DNA from: CAYQAJ01 sp964415245
GTDB lineage: Bacteria; Planctomycetota; Planctomycetia; Pirellulales; Pirellulaceae
NCBI GenBank assembly: GCA_964415245.1
Contig: CAYQAJ010000095.1
Coordinates: forward strand, 1 to 17,209
Direction of reading: 5' to 3'
DNA length: 17,209 bases
Part shown: positions 1 to 7,167 of the stretch, in pieces
How positions within the stretch are numbered: position 1 is the first letter of the stretch
How the letters are laid out: each line of letters starts with the position of its first letter
Made by a program: the position numbers and the translations under genes
The notes under the pieces: model-generated
Told to the model about the DNA's origin: nothing
What the model saw: only the letters and a program-made list of their open reading frames with translations
The model's database searches: none

Positions 1-874
1 GCCCTTTGACCTGCCGTTCCATGTCGGTCACTTCCTCGGGGCGCTCGTCGATGAGCAGCATGATGACATACGCTTCGGGGAAGTTCTTCAGAACGGCCTT
101 GGCCATTTTCTGCAGCAAAATGGTCTTGCCGGCCCGCGGCGGGCTGACGATCAAGCCCCGCTGGCCGAAGCCGATCGGCGTAATCATATCGGTAACGCGC
201 GTACAGAGGTCCGCCGCGTCGTACTCCATGACGATCCGCTGGTCGGGGTGCAGCGGTGTGAGGTCGTCAAACTGCACCCGCTGCGACATCAGGTTGGGAT
301 CCTGGTAGTTGATCGCCTCGACCCGCAACAGGGCGAAATACCGCTCGTTCTCCTTGGGGGGGCGAATCTGTCCCGAAACGGTGGAACCGGTCCGCAGCCC
401 GAAACGCCGAATCTGGCTCGGCGAAACGTAAATGTCGTCGGGGCACGACAGGTAGTGGTAGTCGGGGCTACGCAAAAAGCCGAACCCGTCGGGCAAGATT
501 TCCAGCGTTCCCTCGCCGTACATCAGCCCGTTCATTTTCACCCGCTCTTTGAGGATGTTGAAGATCAAGTCCTGCCGCTTCATGCCGGCGGCATCCTTGA
601 CGTTCTCGCGTCGGGCTTCCTCGATGAGCTGGGCCATGTTCATTTTCTGCAGCTCGGCGATGTGAATTTCGCCCTGCTTGATGCGCTCGTAGTGCTCGTG
701 GATGTCGTCGCCCGAGCGATCGGCCTCTTCTGCTAATTCTTCGGCCAGGGAGAGGGGATCGCGATCGTCGTCGTTGCCGCGCTCATGCCCGGCGCGATCG
801 CGCCGATGCAGATGCGAATCGGCGTCGGGGGGGCGGCGATGCTCCGGCAAGCGGGAAGTGCGAGGGTTCGACAT
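1..874 (-). CDS. rho: Transcription termination factor Rho (C-terminal part outside the window)
   Basis: Rho is a hexameric RNA-dependent ATPase/helicase that terminates transcripts in the cytoplasm. The 291 codons present show a charged, low-complexity N-terminus (about 1-70), a Rho N-terminal helical domain (about 72-115, with ELQKMNMAQLIEEAR), and a cold-shock-like RNA-binding domain (about 118-190) with GEGTLEILPDGFGFLRS. The start of the ATPase domain follows, with Walker A PPRAGKT at 245-251 and the Walker B region LLIDERPEEVTDM at 273-285. Reading stops at the window edge after VKG, so the Q and R loops and the C-terminus are missing. The N-terminus is roughly 70 residues longer than that of E. 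coli Rho. The ATG at 874 was chosen because it is the first ATG before recognisable sequence. The frame stays open further upstream (a GTG at 946), so a longer start cannot be excluded. It is the last gene of the polA, coaE, rho series, but the 397-base gap suggests its own promoter. The family is certain. Confidence 0.95.
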   Translation of the reverse strand, partial: MSNPRTSRLPEHRRPPDADSHLHRRDRAGHERGNDDDRDPLSLAEELAEEADRSGDDIHEHYERIKQGEIHIAELQKMNMAQLIEEARRENVKDAAGMKRQDLIFNILKERVKMNGLMYGEGTLEILPDGFGFLRSPDYHYLSCPDDIYVSPSQIRRFGLRTGSTVSGQIRPPKENERYFALLRVEAINYQDPNLMSQRVQFDDLTPLHPDQRIVMEYDAADLCTRVTDMITPIGFGQRGLIVSPPRAGKTILLQKMAKAVLKNFPEAYVIMLLIDERPEEVTDMERQVKG

Positions 875-1271
875 GGCTGGTGCGGCTCCATCAAGGACTG
901 GGTGCGTTGCCGGCGCACGGACGGCGGCGGCGGAGGGATCTTTCACGTTCCGATTGGCGCGAAGCGCAACACGGATTGAAGTGCAAGGAGGGAACCGCGC
1001 GGGTTGCCTGCAACCTCCCATGGTTGCCAGGTAGGCGCGGATGCGAGCCGGAAACGGTATTCGTGTCTCGTAGCGAGGCGAGGTGTGTCCCCTATTATCC
1101 GCGCTGGCCCCCCTTGGGTGAAGGGCGCTTCGCGGAAAAATAATGTCCCGGCCGACGTTTCACCGACTTTCCTAGTGCCATCGGTCCCCCCGATTATGCC
1201 CATTTGCAACCGCGAATCGGGCCAAAACCCCTGTCGTGGACGAGGGACGCAAGGCCGTGCGGAATCTGAAT
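875..1271. other. Gene-free stretch between coaE and rho (likely rho leader)
   Basis: I see no convincing gene in these 397 bases; the short open frames have no recognisable motif and overlap each other. It holds a candidate minus-strand promoter (1094-1122) and a small perfect inverted repeat, GGTTGC/GCAACC, at 1002-1015 with a 2-base spacer. If the promoter is real, rho carries a leader of roughly 210 bases. E. coli rho is known to be autoregulated in its leader, so a regulatory leader is plausible, but nothing here proves it. Confidence 0.5.
1094..1122 (-). promoter_or_regulatory. Candidate sigma-70-type promoter for rho
   Basis: On the minus strand, TTCACC (1117-1122, 4 of 6 matches to the -35 consensus) is followed after exactly 17 bases by GATAAT (1094-1099, 5 of 6 matches to the -10 consensus). 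Transcription would start near 1087 and run into rho (ATG at 874). The spacing and -10 box are good and the -35 box is mediocre. It lies downstream of the coaE stop codon, where an independent rho promoter would be expected. Confidence 0.4.
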
Positions 1272-1877
1272 CTATTGCGGAGCGAGCATCTGCCAGAATT
1301 GCCGGACCTGCTCGCGCGTCGCTTCCGGCGCGCCAGAATTATCGATCACCACGTCGGCCCGGGCGCGCTTACTGTCTAACGATGCCTGCGCCCCCTCACG
1401 CTCGGAAAACTCCGCTTCCTTCCAGCCGCGCTGTTTCGCGCGGGCGAGTCGCACCAGCCGGGGTGCGTCGACGAATAAAGTCTTCGTGCAAAGTCTGTGC
1501 CAGCCGGACTCAAATAGCAGGGCGGCATCGACGACCACCACGTTGGTATCGCCGGCGCGAGCGTGCCCGTCGATTGCTTCCTGCAGCCGCCTGCCGATCC
1601 GGCCATGCGTGAGTTGTTCCAGAAACGCGCGCTCTCGCGATGCCTCGGGCGTGGGAGCGAAAACGATATCCGCCACGGCGGCGCGGTCGACTTCTCCCTG
1701 GTCGTCGAAAACGGCGCTTCCCCAGCGGCCTTGAATCGCCCGTTTCACCTCGGGCTCACGCAGCACTTCGTGCCCCAACGAATCGGCGCTGAGCACAACG
1801 GCACCGAGTTGCCGAAGCTGCTCGGCGACCAGGCTCTTACCGCTGGCCACACCGCCGACGACGCCAATAACGTGCAT
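1272..1877 (-). CDS. coaE: Dephospho-CoA kinase
   Basis: CoaE catalyses the last step of coenzyme A synthesis, ATP-dependent phosphorylation of the 3'-hydroxyl of dephospho-CoA, in the cytoplasm. The 201-residue protein has the usual family length of about 200. It opens with MHVIGVVGGVASGKS, a P-loop at residues 8-15 directly at the N-terminus as is typical of CoaE, followed by GAVVLSADSLGHEVL (the family's D-x-x-x-H region). The middle holds the lid and core segments VVVDAALLFESGWHRLC and TLFVDAPRLVRLARAKQRG, and the end has the ADVVIDNSG signature. The ATG at 1877 places the P-loop where expected and no upstream start is needed. It lies downstream of polA on the same strand, separated by about 210 bases that contain an AT-rich inverted repeat. 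Co-transcription with polA is possible but not shown. No key residue appears to be missing. Confidence 0.95.
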   Translation of the reverse strand: MHVIGVVGGVASGKSLVAEQLRQLGAVVLSADSLGHEVLREPEVKRAIQGRWGSAVFDDQGEVDRAAVADIVFAPTPEASRERAFLEQLTHGRIGRRLQEAIDGHARAGDTNVVVVDAALLFESGWHRLCTKTLFVDAPRLVRLARAKQRGWKEAEFSEREGAQASLDSKRARADVVIDNSGAPEATREQVRQFWQMLAPQ

Positions 1878-1898
1878 AGGTTCTTCACGCCGACGCGG

Positions 1899-2051
1899 GG
1901 AAGCTCCAAATCACAAATCCCAAATCACAAACAAATTCCAAAGCTCAAAACCATTAAACCATGAGACGCCACAACGCCGCGCTTCGCCCCCTGCTTGGGA
2001 TTTGGACTTTGATCGTTGGGTATTGTTTGTGATTTGTGATTTGGAACTTCC
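1899..2051. repeat. AT-rich imperfect inverted repeat (MITE-like) between polA and coaE
   Basis: The left end reads GGAAGCTCCAAATCACAAAT, then CCCAAATCACAAACAA. The right end, read on the other strand, gives GGAAGTTCCAAATCACAAAT, then CACAAACAA. The two ends therefore match over about 30 bases, apart from one substitution and a 7-base difference (a duplicated CCCAAAT in the left arm). The centre (about 1950-2000) is not palindromic. Base composition drops sharply from the GC-rich flanks. The element is about 150 bp, fills most of the polA-coaE gap and has no coding capacity. It looks like a small non-autonomous mobile or REP-like repeat, though no target duplication is evident. Confidence 0.65.
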
Positions 2052-2087
2052 ACCCAATAGCTGGAAGGACCAGTTGACGCTCCACCG

Positions 2088-5042
2088 TCAGCTCCACGGT
2101 TCGCACTCGGCCCAGTTGTCGCCGACCTTCACATCGACCTTCAAGGGGACCGACAGTGGAAAGGCGCCGCTCATTTCCTCGGTTACGAGCCGGCCCAGGG
2201 CCTCAATCTCCTCGCCGGGCGCCTCGAACAGCAGCTCGTCGTGGATTTGCAGCAGCATTCGCGCGGGGCTTCGCTCGCGGCGCAGTCGGCGAAAGACGTG
2301 GATCATCGCCTGCTTGATGATGTCGGCCGCCGACCCCTGGATGACCGTGTTGATGGCGATCCGCTCGGGCAGATTGCGCTGCCGCGAGCCCTCGCGCTGC
2401 GCCGGGTCGCGCACGCCGTGCACGGTGCGGCGTCGACCCGACACGGTAGTAACATAGCCCTTATCGCGGCACTGTTCCAGCACGTGGTTCAGGAAGCGGT
2501 CGACCCCCACGTACCGCGCGAAGTACGCGTCGATGAACTGCGCCGCTTCCTCTTGATCGATGTTGATCGCGCGAGCCAGGCCGAAGGGGCTCTGTCCGTA
2601 AATGACGCCGAAGTTGACCGCCTTCGCGCTGCGGCGCATCGCCGGCGTCACGTCGTCGAGCGATACCCCGTACACCTCGGCCGCCACTTGTGCGTGTACA
2701 TCGCGGTCTTCAGCGAACGCTTTCTGCAGCGCCGCGTCGCCCGAGAAATGGGCCAGCACGCGGAGCTCGATCTGGGAGTAGTCGGCGGAGAGAAGTCGCC
2801 AACCCTTCTCGCCGGGCAGGAAGGCGGAGCGAATTTCACGCCCCACTTCGGTCCGAATGGGAATGTTCTGCAGATTGGGCTCGGTCGAGCTGAGCCGGCC
2901 CGTGGCGGCAACATCCTGCCTGAGCGAAGTGTGCACGCGCCCCGTTTCGGGGTGGATCAGTTGGGGCAGCGCGTCGACGTAGGTGCTCTTCAGCTTGGCG
3001 AACTGGCGGTACTCGACGATCTTGGCCGGCAGGTCGTGCAGCTTGGCCAACTCGGCCAGCACGTCGGCATCGGTGCTGGGGCCGGTCTTGGTACGTTTGA
3101 CGATCGGCAGGCCGAGTTTCTCGAACAACACCGTCGAAAGCTGCAGGCGCGACTCGATGTTAAACGGCCCACCAGCCAGCTTGTGAATCTCTTGCTCCAG
3201 ATCCTGCAAGCGCTGACCGAACCGCTCGCTCAGCTCGGCCAACAGGGGAGCGTCGATCCGGATGCCGTTGAACTCCATCTCGGCCAGCACCTCGATCAGC
3301 GGCATTTCGAGCTCGGCGAATAGGCGGTACAGTCCCTCGTCGCGTAGTCGAGTTTCCAACAGCGACACCAGCCGTAGCGGCACGTCGGCGTCTTCGGCGG
3401 CGTATTCAGTCACCTTCTCGACCGGCACTTCATCCATGCGCCGCTGCTGATTGCCGGTCCCGATCAGATCGGTGATCGGGATCATGGTGTGGTTCAGGTA
3501 TCGCACTGCGATGTCGTCCAGGCTGTGATTGCGCTGGCCGGGATCGAGCAGGTAGTCGGCCACCATGGTGTCGAATTCGATTCCCTGCACGTCGATGCCC
3601 GCGCCACGGAACACCACGATGTCGTATTTGAGGTTCTGGCCGACCTTTTTGGGTGAGGTGCTTTCCAGCACGGGCCGCAGAACCTCTAGCGCCTCGGTGG
3701 CATCGACTTGCGGCTCGCCCGGCGGAGAACGCAGCGGCACGTAGTACGCCTCTCCCTCTTTCCACGCGAACGAGCAGCCCACGATTTCGGCCAGTCGCGG
3801 GCTGGTCGAAGTGGTTTCGGTGTCGATGGACAGCCGCGGCTGCTTCGCCATTTCGCCGGCCAGCCGCTTCAACTCGTCGAGCGAGGCGACGGTGCGATAG
3901 TCGGATTGCCAAGTCGATGGCGCGCTCCCCTCCGTTAAGCCGGCCAACCGCTCGGTGAGAGCCCGAAAGCCGAACTCGCGGCACAGCTCGATCGCCGCCG
4001 GTTGCACAGGTCGCCCCGTGCGGCCTTCTTCCCATTCGAATGGAACCGGCACGTTGTCGACAAGCCGCACCAACTCGCGGCTCATGAGCGCCTGCTGGCG
4101 GCCGGCCAGCAGGTTTTCCCGCCGCTTCTTGCCGCTGATATCGCCGGCATGGTCGAGCACGCCTTCGAGCGTGTCGTACTTGGTCAGCAGGTCTGCCGCG
4201 ATCTTGGGGCCAATCAGCGGCACGCCGGGGACGTTGTCGACTGGATCGCCCACCAGGGACTGAAAATCGACCACTTGCCGCGGCTCGATGCCCCACTCGC
4301 GCTCCAGCGACTCGGCGTCGAACACCTGGTCCTTGCGGATGTTGTAGAGCTTTACGCGATCGGTGATGAGCTGGCGGCAATCCTTGTCGCCCGTGACCAG
4401 GTAGCATTCGCCGCCGGCGCGCTCGACGCGATGGGCCAGCGTCGCCAGAATATCGTCGGCCTCGTAGCCGGGGCATTCGAGCACGGGAATCTGCAGCGCC
4501 TCCATCATCCGGCGAATCGACTTCATTTGAAGCTGCAAGTCGATCGGCATCGCCTCGCGCTGCTCTTTGTAGGCCTCGTATTGCTCGTGCCGAAACGTAG
4601 GGCTCGGATGGTCGAAAGCGCAGAACAAATAGTCGGGCTGCTTCTTCTGGAGGATTTCCAGCAGATCGCGAACGAAGCCGTGCACCGCCCCCACCGGCCG
4701 GCCAGTGGGGCTGGTCATTTCCGGCAAGGCGTGAAAGACCTGATAGATGAGCGAGTGCGCATCGACGACATAAACTACACGTCCGGCCAGGCTCGGGGAC
4801 GCAGGCGTGCTCGACCTTGCGCCAGCGCTCGACCTTGCGCCAGCGCTCGACGACGGTGCATCCGACGAACTGACCTGGTCCCCTTGGCAGACAGGAATGT
4901 CTGCCCCACGGCCGGTCGACGGAACGTCTGCCCCACAGCCGGTCGACCGATGCCGTGCGGCAGGTGCCGACTCATCGCCGCGCGTCGCCGCATCGTCGTC
5001 GTCGAAGCCCTGCAAAGTCCGCTGGCGGCTCTTTTTGGCCAT
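2088..5042 (-). CDS. polA: DNA polymerase I with 5'-3' and 3'-5' exonuclease domains
   Basis: PolA fills gaps in replication and repair and removes RNA primers. The 984-residue protein contains all three classical domains. The 5'-3' exonuclease/FEN domain (about 88-370) shows VVYVVDAHS, GYEADDILA (192-200) and LVTGDKD (215-221). The 3'-5' proofreading domain (about 385-570) keeps DTE at 407-409, QNLKYD near 469-474 and YAAEDAD near 547-553, so it should be active. The polymerase domain (about 580-984) has motif A LSADYSQIEL (D754), motif B with R803, K807, F811 and Y815-G816, and motif C QIHDE (932-936). The ATG at 5042 (MAKKSRQRTL) was chosen. The frame stays open to 5228, but those 62 extra residues are basic and unlike PolA. 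Residues 1-87 form a disordered linker containing repeat-derived sequence, longer than the usual few residues before the FEN domain. No clear Shine-Dalgarno site precedes the start. Confidence 0.97.
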   Translation of the reverse strand: MAKKSRQRTLQGFDDDDAATRGDESAPAARHRSTGCGADVPSTGRGADIPVCQGDQVSSSDAPSSSAGARSSAGARSSTPASPSLAGRVVYVVDAHSLIYQVFHALPEMTSPTGRPVGAVHGFVRDLLEILQKKQPDYLFCAFDHPSPTFRHEQYEAYKEQREAMPIDLQLQMKSIRRMMEALQIPVLECPGYEADDILATLAHRVERAGGECYLVTGDKDCRQLITDRVKLYNIRKDQVFDAESLEREWGIEPRQVVDFQSLVGDPVDNVPGVPLIGPKIAADLLTKYDTLEGVLDHAGDISGKKRRENLLAGRQQALMSRELVRLVDNVPVPFEWEEGRTGRPVQPAAIELCREFGFRALTERLAGLTEGSAPSTWQSDYRTVASLDELKRLAGEMAKQPRLSIDTETTSTSPRLAEIVGCSFAWKEGEAYYVPLRSPPGEPQVDATEALEVLRPVLESTSPKKVGQNLKYDIVVFRGAGIDVQGIEFDTMVADYLLDPGQRNHSLDDIAVRYLNHTMIPITDLIGTGNQQRRMDEVPVEKVTEYAAEDADVPLRLVSLLETRLRDEGLYRLFAELEMPLIEVLAEMEFNGIRIDAPLLAELSERFGQRLQDLEQEIHKLAGGPFNIESRLQLSTVLFEKLGLPIVKRTKTGPSTDADVLAELAKLHDLPAKIVEYRQFAKLKSTYVDALPQLIHPETGRVHTSLRQDVAATGRLSSTEPNLQNIPIRTEVGREIRSAFLPGEKGWRLLSADYSQIELRVLAHFSGDAALQKAFAEDRDVHAQVAAEVYGVSLDDVTPAMRRSAKAVNFGVIYGQSPFGLARAINIDQEEAAQFIDAYFARYVGVDRFLNHVLEQCRDKGYVTTVSGRRRTVHGVRDPAQREGSRQRNLPERIAINTVIQGSAADIIKQAMIHVFRRLRRERSPARMLLQIHDELLFEAPGEEIEALGRLVTEEMSGAFPLSVPLKVDVKVGDNWAECEPWS
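4809..4850. repeat. 18-bp tandem repeat inside polA
   Basis: The unit GCTCGACCTTGCGCCAGC occurs twice in perfect tandem (4809-4826 and 4827-4844) with a partial third copy (GCTCGA, 4845-4850). In the polA frame it encodes two SSAGAR units (residues 65-76) in the disordered N-terminal linker. The period is a multiple of three, so copy-number change would keep the frame. Confidence 0.85.
4886..4947. repeat. Palindromic repeat and degenerate 27-bp tandem copy inside polA
   Basis: GGCAGACA (4886-4893) and TGTCTGCC (4898-4905) form a perfect 8-bp inverted repeat around GGAA. A 26-base segment from 4895 recurs at 4922 with a period of 27 and two mismatches; each copy contains GTCTGCCCCAC and CCGGTCGAC. 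In polA this encodes two similar nine-residue units, STGCGADVP and STGRGADIP (residues 33-50). I recall GGCAGACATTCCTGTCTGCC-type sequences as a dispersed planctomycete repeat, but this is recall and not a search result. Confidence 0.7.
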
Positions 5043-5143
5043 GAACAAATGATTACCGGCATGGGGTCCGCGCGACACTGCCCTGCCCGACCAAAACGAG
5101 GCGTGTGGCACAGCGCCCAGGAAAAGTGACGTTCCCGTTGCCC

Positions 5144-5174
5144 ATGAGAAGCGGATCGTATGAGAAGCGGATCG
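5144..5174. repeat. 16-bp direct duplication
   Basis: ATGAGAAGCGGATCG occurs at 5144-5158 and again at 5160-5174 with one base between. It is an isolated tandem duplication upstream of polA and no function is evident. Confidence 0.8.
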
Positions 5175-5392
5175 AGAGCGGGGCCACGACCGCGACCCAT
5201 CGTAGGCCGTTGGCCGACGGAGCGTCAAGGAACCAGCCCAGCGGGTGCGCCGCCGTTTCCGGCTGACAGCAGGCCGTCTTCGGCTGTCGTCTTTCCGCTG
5301 TGTGCTTTCGGCGTTCCTGTTTACCGGTTTCGATGGGCAATCCCCGTAATCTTCCGATTAATCGTCACCCTGTCCCACACGGTCCGGAATGT

Positions 5393-5421
5393 TTGACACC
5401 AGCCCCCGCTCTGTTTAGAAT
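5393..5421 (+). promoter_or_regulatory. Sigma-70-type promoter for the coiled-coil gene at 5605
   Basis: A perfect -35 box TTGACA (5393-5398) is followed after 17 bases by TAGAAT (5416-5421, 5 of 6 matches to TATAAT). This is the best promoter match noticed in the window. Transcription would begin near 5428, leaving an untranslated leader of about 177 bases before the ATG at 5605, and it points only at that gene. The match suggests a strong vegetative promoter. Confidence 0.75.
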
Positions 5422-5591
5422 CGTTGTAGGTTGTTGGCCGGTCGCGGTTTATCGAGTCTGCGCGGGGCCAACACCCGAGCATCCCCTCGGAACATTCACC
5501 GTAGCGGCCATGCGAAGTCGCAAGGTCGGCGCCCGCGCCACCTCGCTGATCGCCGCGCTGCAATTCGAATTCACGTCGCAACCCGCGCCCC

Positions 5592-5596
5592 AGGAG
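5592..5596 (+). promoter_or_regulatory. Shine-Dalgarno site that fixes the start at 5605
   Basis: AGGAG lies 8 bases before the ATG at 5605. Most other genes here have no recognisable Shine-Dalgarno site, so this one helps to choose 5605 over the upstream non-ATG start in the same frame. Confidence 0.75.
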
Positions 5597-5604
5597 TCCG
5601 CCCC

Positions 5605-7092
5605 ATGGCATCGCGCGAAAGTCAAGGTTTACAGATCGCGCTGATTCTGTTCGTGATGGTAACGGTGGTGCTGGCCATCACCACATTCGTCTTGTACTAC
5701 AAGATCAGCGGCGAAAACGGCTACGTGGCGCAGGTGGCTTCCGCCAACACCACCAAGGCCGCAGCCGAAAAGACCCGCAATAACTACGCGGCGGGCTACG
5801 AATTGGTGAAGCACACGCTGGGCCAGACGAAGCTCAACGACGTCGAGCTCGACGGCGAACGCAAGAAGCTCGAAGCAGGCGGCGGCGATATCTGGACGGA
5901 AGTCAAGGCCATTGAAGACCAGTACCAGAAGGACATGGCCGCCTACGGCGCGGGACTTCCCGAGGAAAGCCTGAACTACACCGCCCTGCCCCAGAACCTG
6001 ATCGAAACCATCTACAAGCGGAACGATGCGGTGGCGGCGGTCGAGGCACGGGAAAACAAACTGCGGCAGGACACCGACAACGAATTGCAAATCGCCGCGA
6101 CCAACGTCGCGAACGCCGAGAAGGCGAGGGACGACGCCGTCAAAACTTCGAACGATCTGCGGACCGCCTACGAAGCCGACCGCGCCCGATTCCTCGCGAA
6201 ACAGCAGGAGCTCATCACTCAGGTCAACGATCTCAACAATCAGGCCAAGGCAGACGTGGAAGCGGCCGCCCGCCAGGTACAGGGTCTCAAAAACGAGTTG
6301 TCCATCGCCAACAACGTCGTCGCCGAACAGGCCGCCAAGCTCGAACGCGTGAAAAACCCTTCGTACGAGGCTCCCGATGGACGCGTCTCCTGGGTCAATC
6401 ACGCTTCCGACGTGGTATGGATCAACCTGGGGCTGGCCGACGGCGTCCGCCGCCAGACCACCTTCAGCGTCATCAACCGCGACGAAACCCGCCTGCAGGA
6501 TGCCAAGCCCAAGGGCAGTATCGAAATCGTCCGCGTGATCGACCGCCACCTGTCCGAAGCCCGCATTACCGACGAGACGCTGAACGACCCCATTCTGCCG
6601 GGCGACCTGATTCACTCGCCGACGTTCGAGCCCGGTCGCCCCGTGCATTTTGCCGTCGTGGGCGTGATCGACGCCGATGGCGACCGCAAGAGCGATCGGC
6701 AGCTCGTGCTCAATCTGATCGCGGCCAGCGGCGGCGTAATCGACGCGGAAGTCGACGAGGAGGGGAAGCGCACCGGCACCATCTCGGTGCAGACCGACTA
6801 CATCATTCTGGGCGAGCGGCCCACCGAGAAAACGAGCCAGGGGCTGCGCGACGCCTACACCCTCATTCTGGATGAGGCCGAGCGGTTCGGTATCGAGTCG
6901 ATGCCCGTGGCAAAGCTGCTTACGTACATGGGCTACCGCGGTGAAGTGCGCACGGTGCAGCTCGGCCGCGGCGCAACGGCGGAGGATCTTGGTCCGGCGG
7001 AAGGCGCCCCGCGAGGCACCTCCAGCGGCGCCACGTCAGGAGTTTTCAAACCGCGCACGCCCCCGGCGCGCGGCGGAAAAGGCGCTTATTGA
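5605..7092 (+). CDS. Membrane-anchored coiled-coil protein with BRCT-like C-terminal region
   Basis: I do not recognise a named family over the full length. The 495-residue protein has a single N-terminal membrane segment (about residues 11-32, ending in YYK). A long helical region rich in Ala, Glu, Asp, Lys and Asn follows (about 45-115 and 135-250), probably a coiled coil. Residues 255-340 look beta-rich (WVNHASDVVWINLG; DPILPGDLIHSP). Residues 345-406 read FAVVGVIDAD, then LVLNLIAASGGVIDAEV, then TDYIILGERP, which resembles a BRCT fold: an initial strand, a helix, a GG turn, and the TDYLVxG ending. A Gly/Pro/Ser-rich basic tail closes the protein. The start is supported by an AGGAG site and a strong promoter upstream, and the gene appears monocistronic. 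It is probably membrane-bound, but which side the BRCT-like part faces is not determined; with a short positively charged start, the C-terminus may be outside. The function is unknown and the BRCT call is inference. Confidence 0.9.
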   Translation: MASRESQGLQIALILFVMVTVVLAITTFVLYYKISGENGYVAQVASANTTKAAAEKTRNNYAAGYELVKHTLGQTKLNDVELDGERKKLEAGGGDIWTEVKAIEDQYQKDMAAYGAGLPEESLNYTALPQNLIETIYKRNDAVAAVEARENKLRQDTDNELQIAATNVANAEKARDDAVKTSNDLRTAYEADRARFLAKQQELITQVNDLNNQAKADVEAAARQVQGLKNELSIANNVVAEQAAKLERVKNPSYEAPDGRVSWVNHASDVVWINLGLADGVRRQTTFSVINRDETRLQDAKPKGSIEIVRVIDRHLSEARITDETLNDPILPGDLIHSPTFEPGRPVHFAVVGVIDADGDRKSDRQLVLNLIAASGGVIDAEVDEEGKRTGTISVQTDYIILGERPTEKTSQGLRDAYTLILDEAERFGIESMPVAKLLTYMGYRGEVRTVQLGRGATAEDLGPAEGAPRGTSSGATSGVFKPRTPPARGGKGAY

Positions 7093-7167
7093 AACGCACC
7101 GATGACCAAGTCCCCATGACCAAGGCCGCTTTCTGCCCGCGGCGGTTGGCATGGTGTGCTCCGACTG

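Larger units (their letters stand above)
5043..5604. other. Divergent intergenic region between polA and the coiled-coil gene
   Basis: These 562 bases separate the minus-strand polA from the plus-strand gene at 5605. They contain a strong plus-strand promoter (5393-5421), a leader of about 175 bases for that gene, and a 16-bp tandem duplication (5144-5174). I found no clear promoter for polA on the minus strand and no convincing gene. The polA frame remains open to 5228 and the plus-strand frame upstream of 5605 opens with TTG at 5431, but neither extension has protein-like composition. Confidence 0.6.

Noticed and set aside
1002..1015. GGTTGC-CT-GCAACC as an operator for rho.
   Set aside because: It is a short palindrome with a 2-base centre, no second copy in the gap and no known regulator; it is only mentioned as part of the leader.
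943..1209. A minus-strand open frame of 88 codons between coaE and rho.
   Set aside because: It has no family motif, no start signal, and overlaps the candidate rho promoter and leader.
4002..5129. A long plus-strand open frame (375 codons) opposite polA, and another at 2241-3323.
   Set aside because: Both lie opposite polA, whose strand encodes every PolA motif. GC-rich codon bias creates long antisense frames, and their translations show no domain.
5043..5228. A longer polA start adding 62 residues at the N-terminus.
   Set aside because: The extra residues are Arg/Ser-rich and unlike PolA, while the ATG at 5042 begins a plausible MAKKSRQ N-terminus.
5629..6648. A minus-strand open frame of 339 codons.
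   Set aside because: It is antisense to the coiled-coil gene, which has a promoter, a Shine-Dalgarno site and a membrane segment; the antisense translation has no recognisable features.
7093..7167. A bidirectional terminator between the convergent genes.
   Set aside because: No stable hairpin followed by a T-run can be seen on either strand in these 75 bases.
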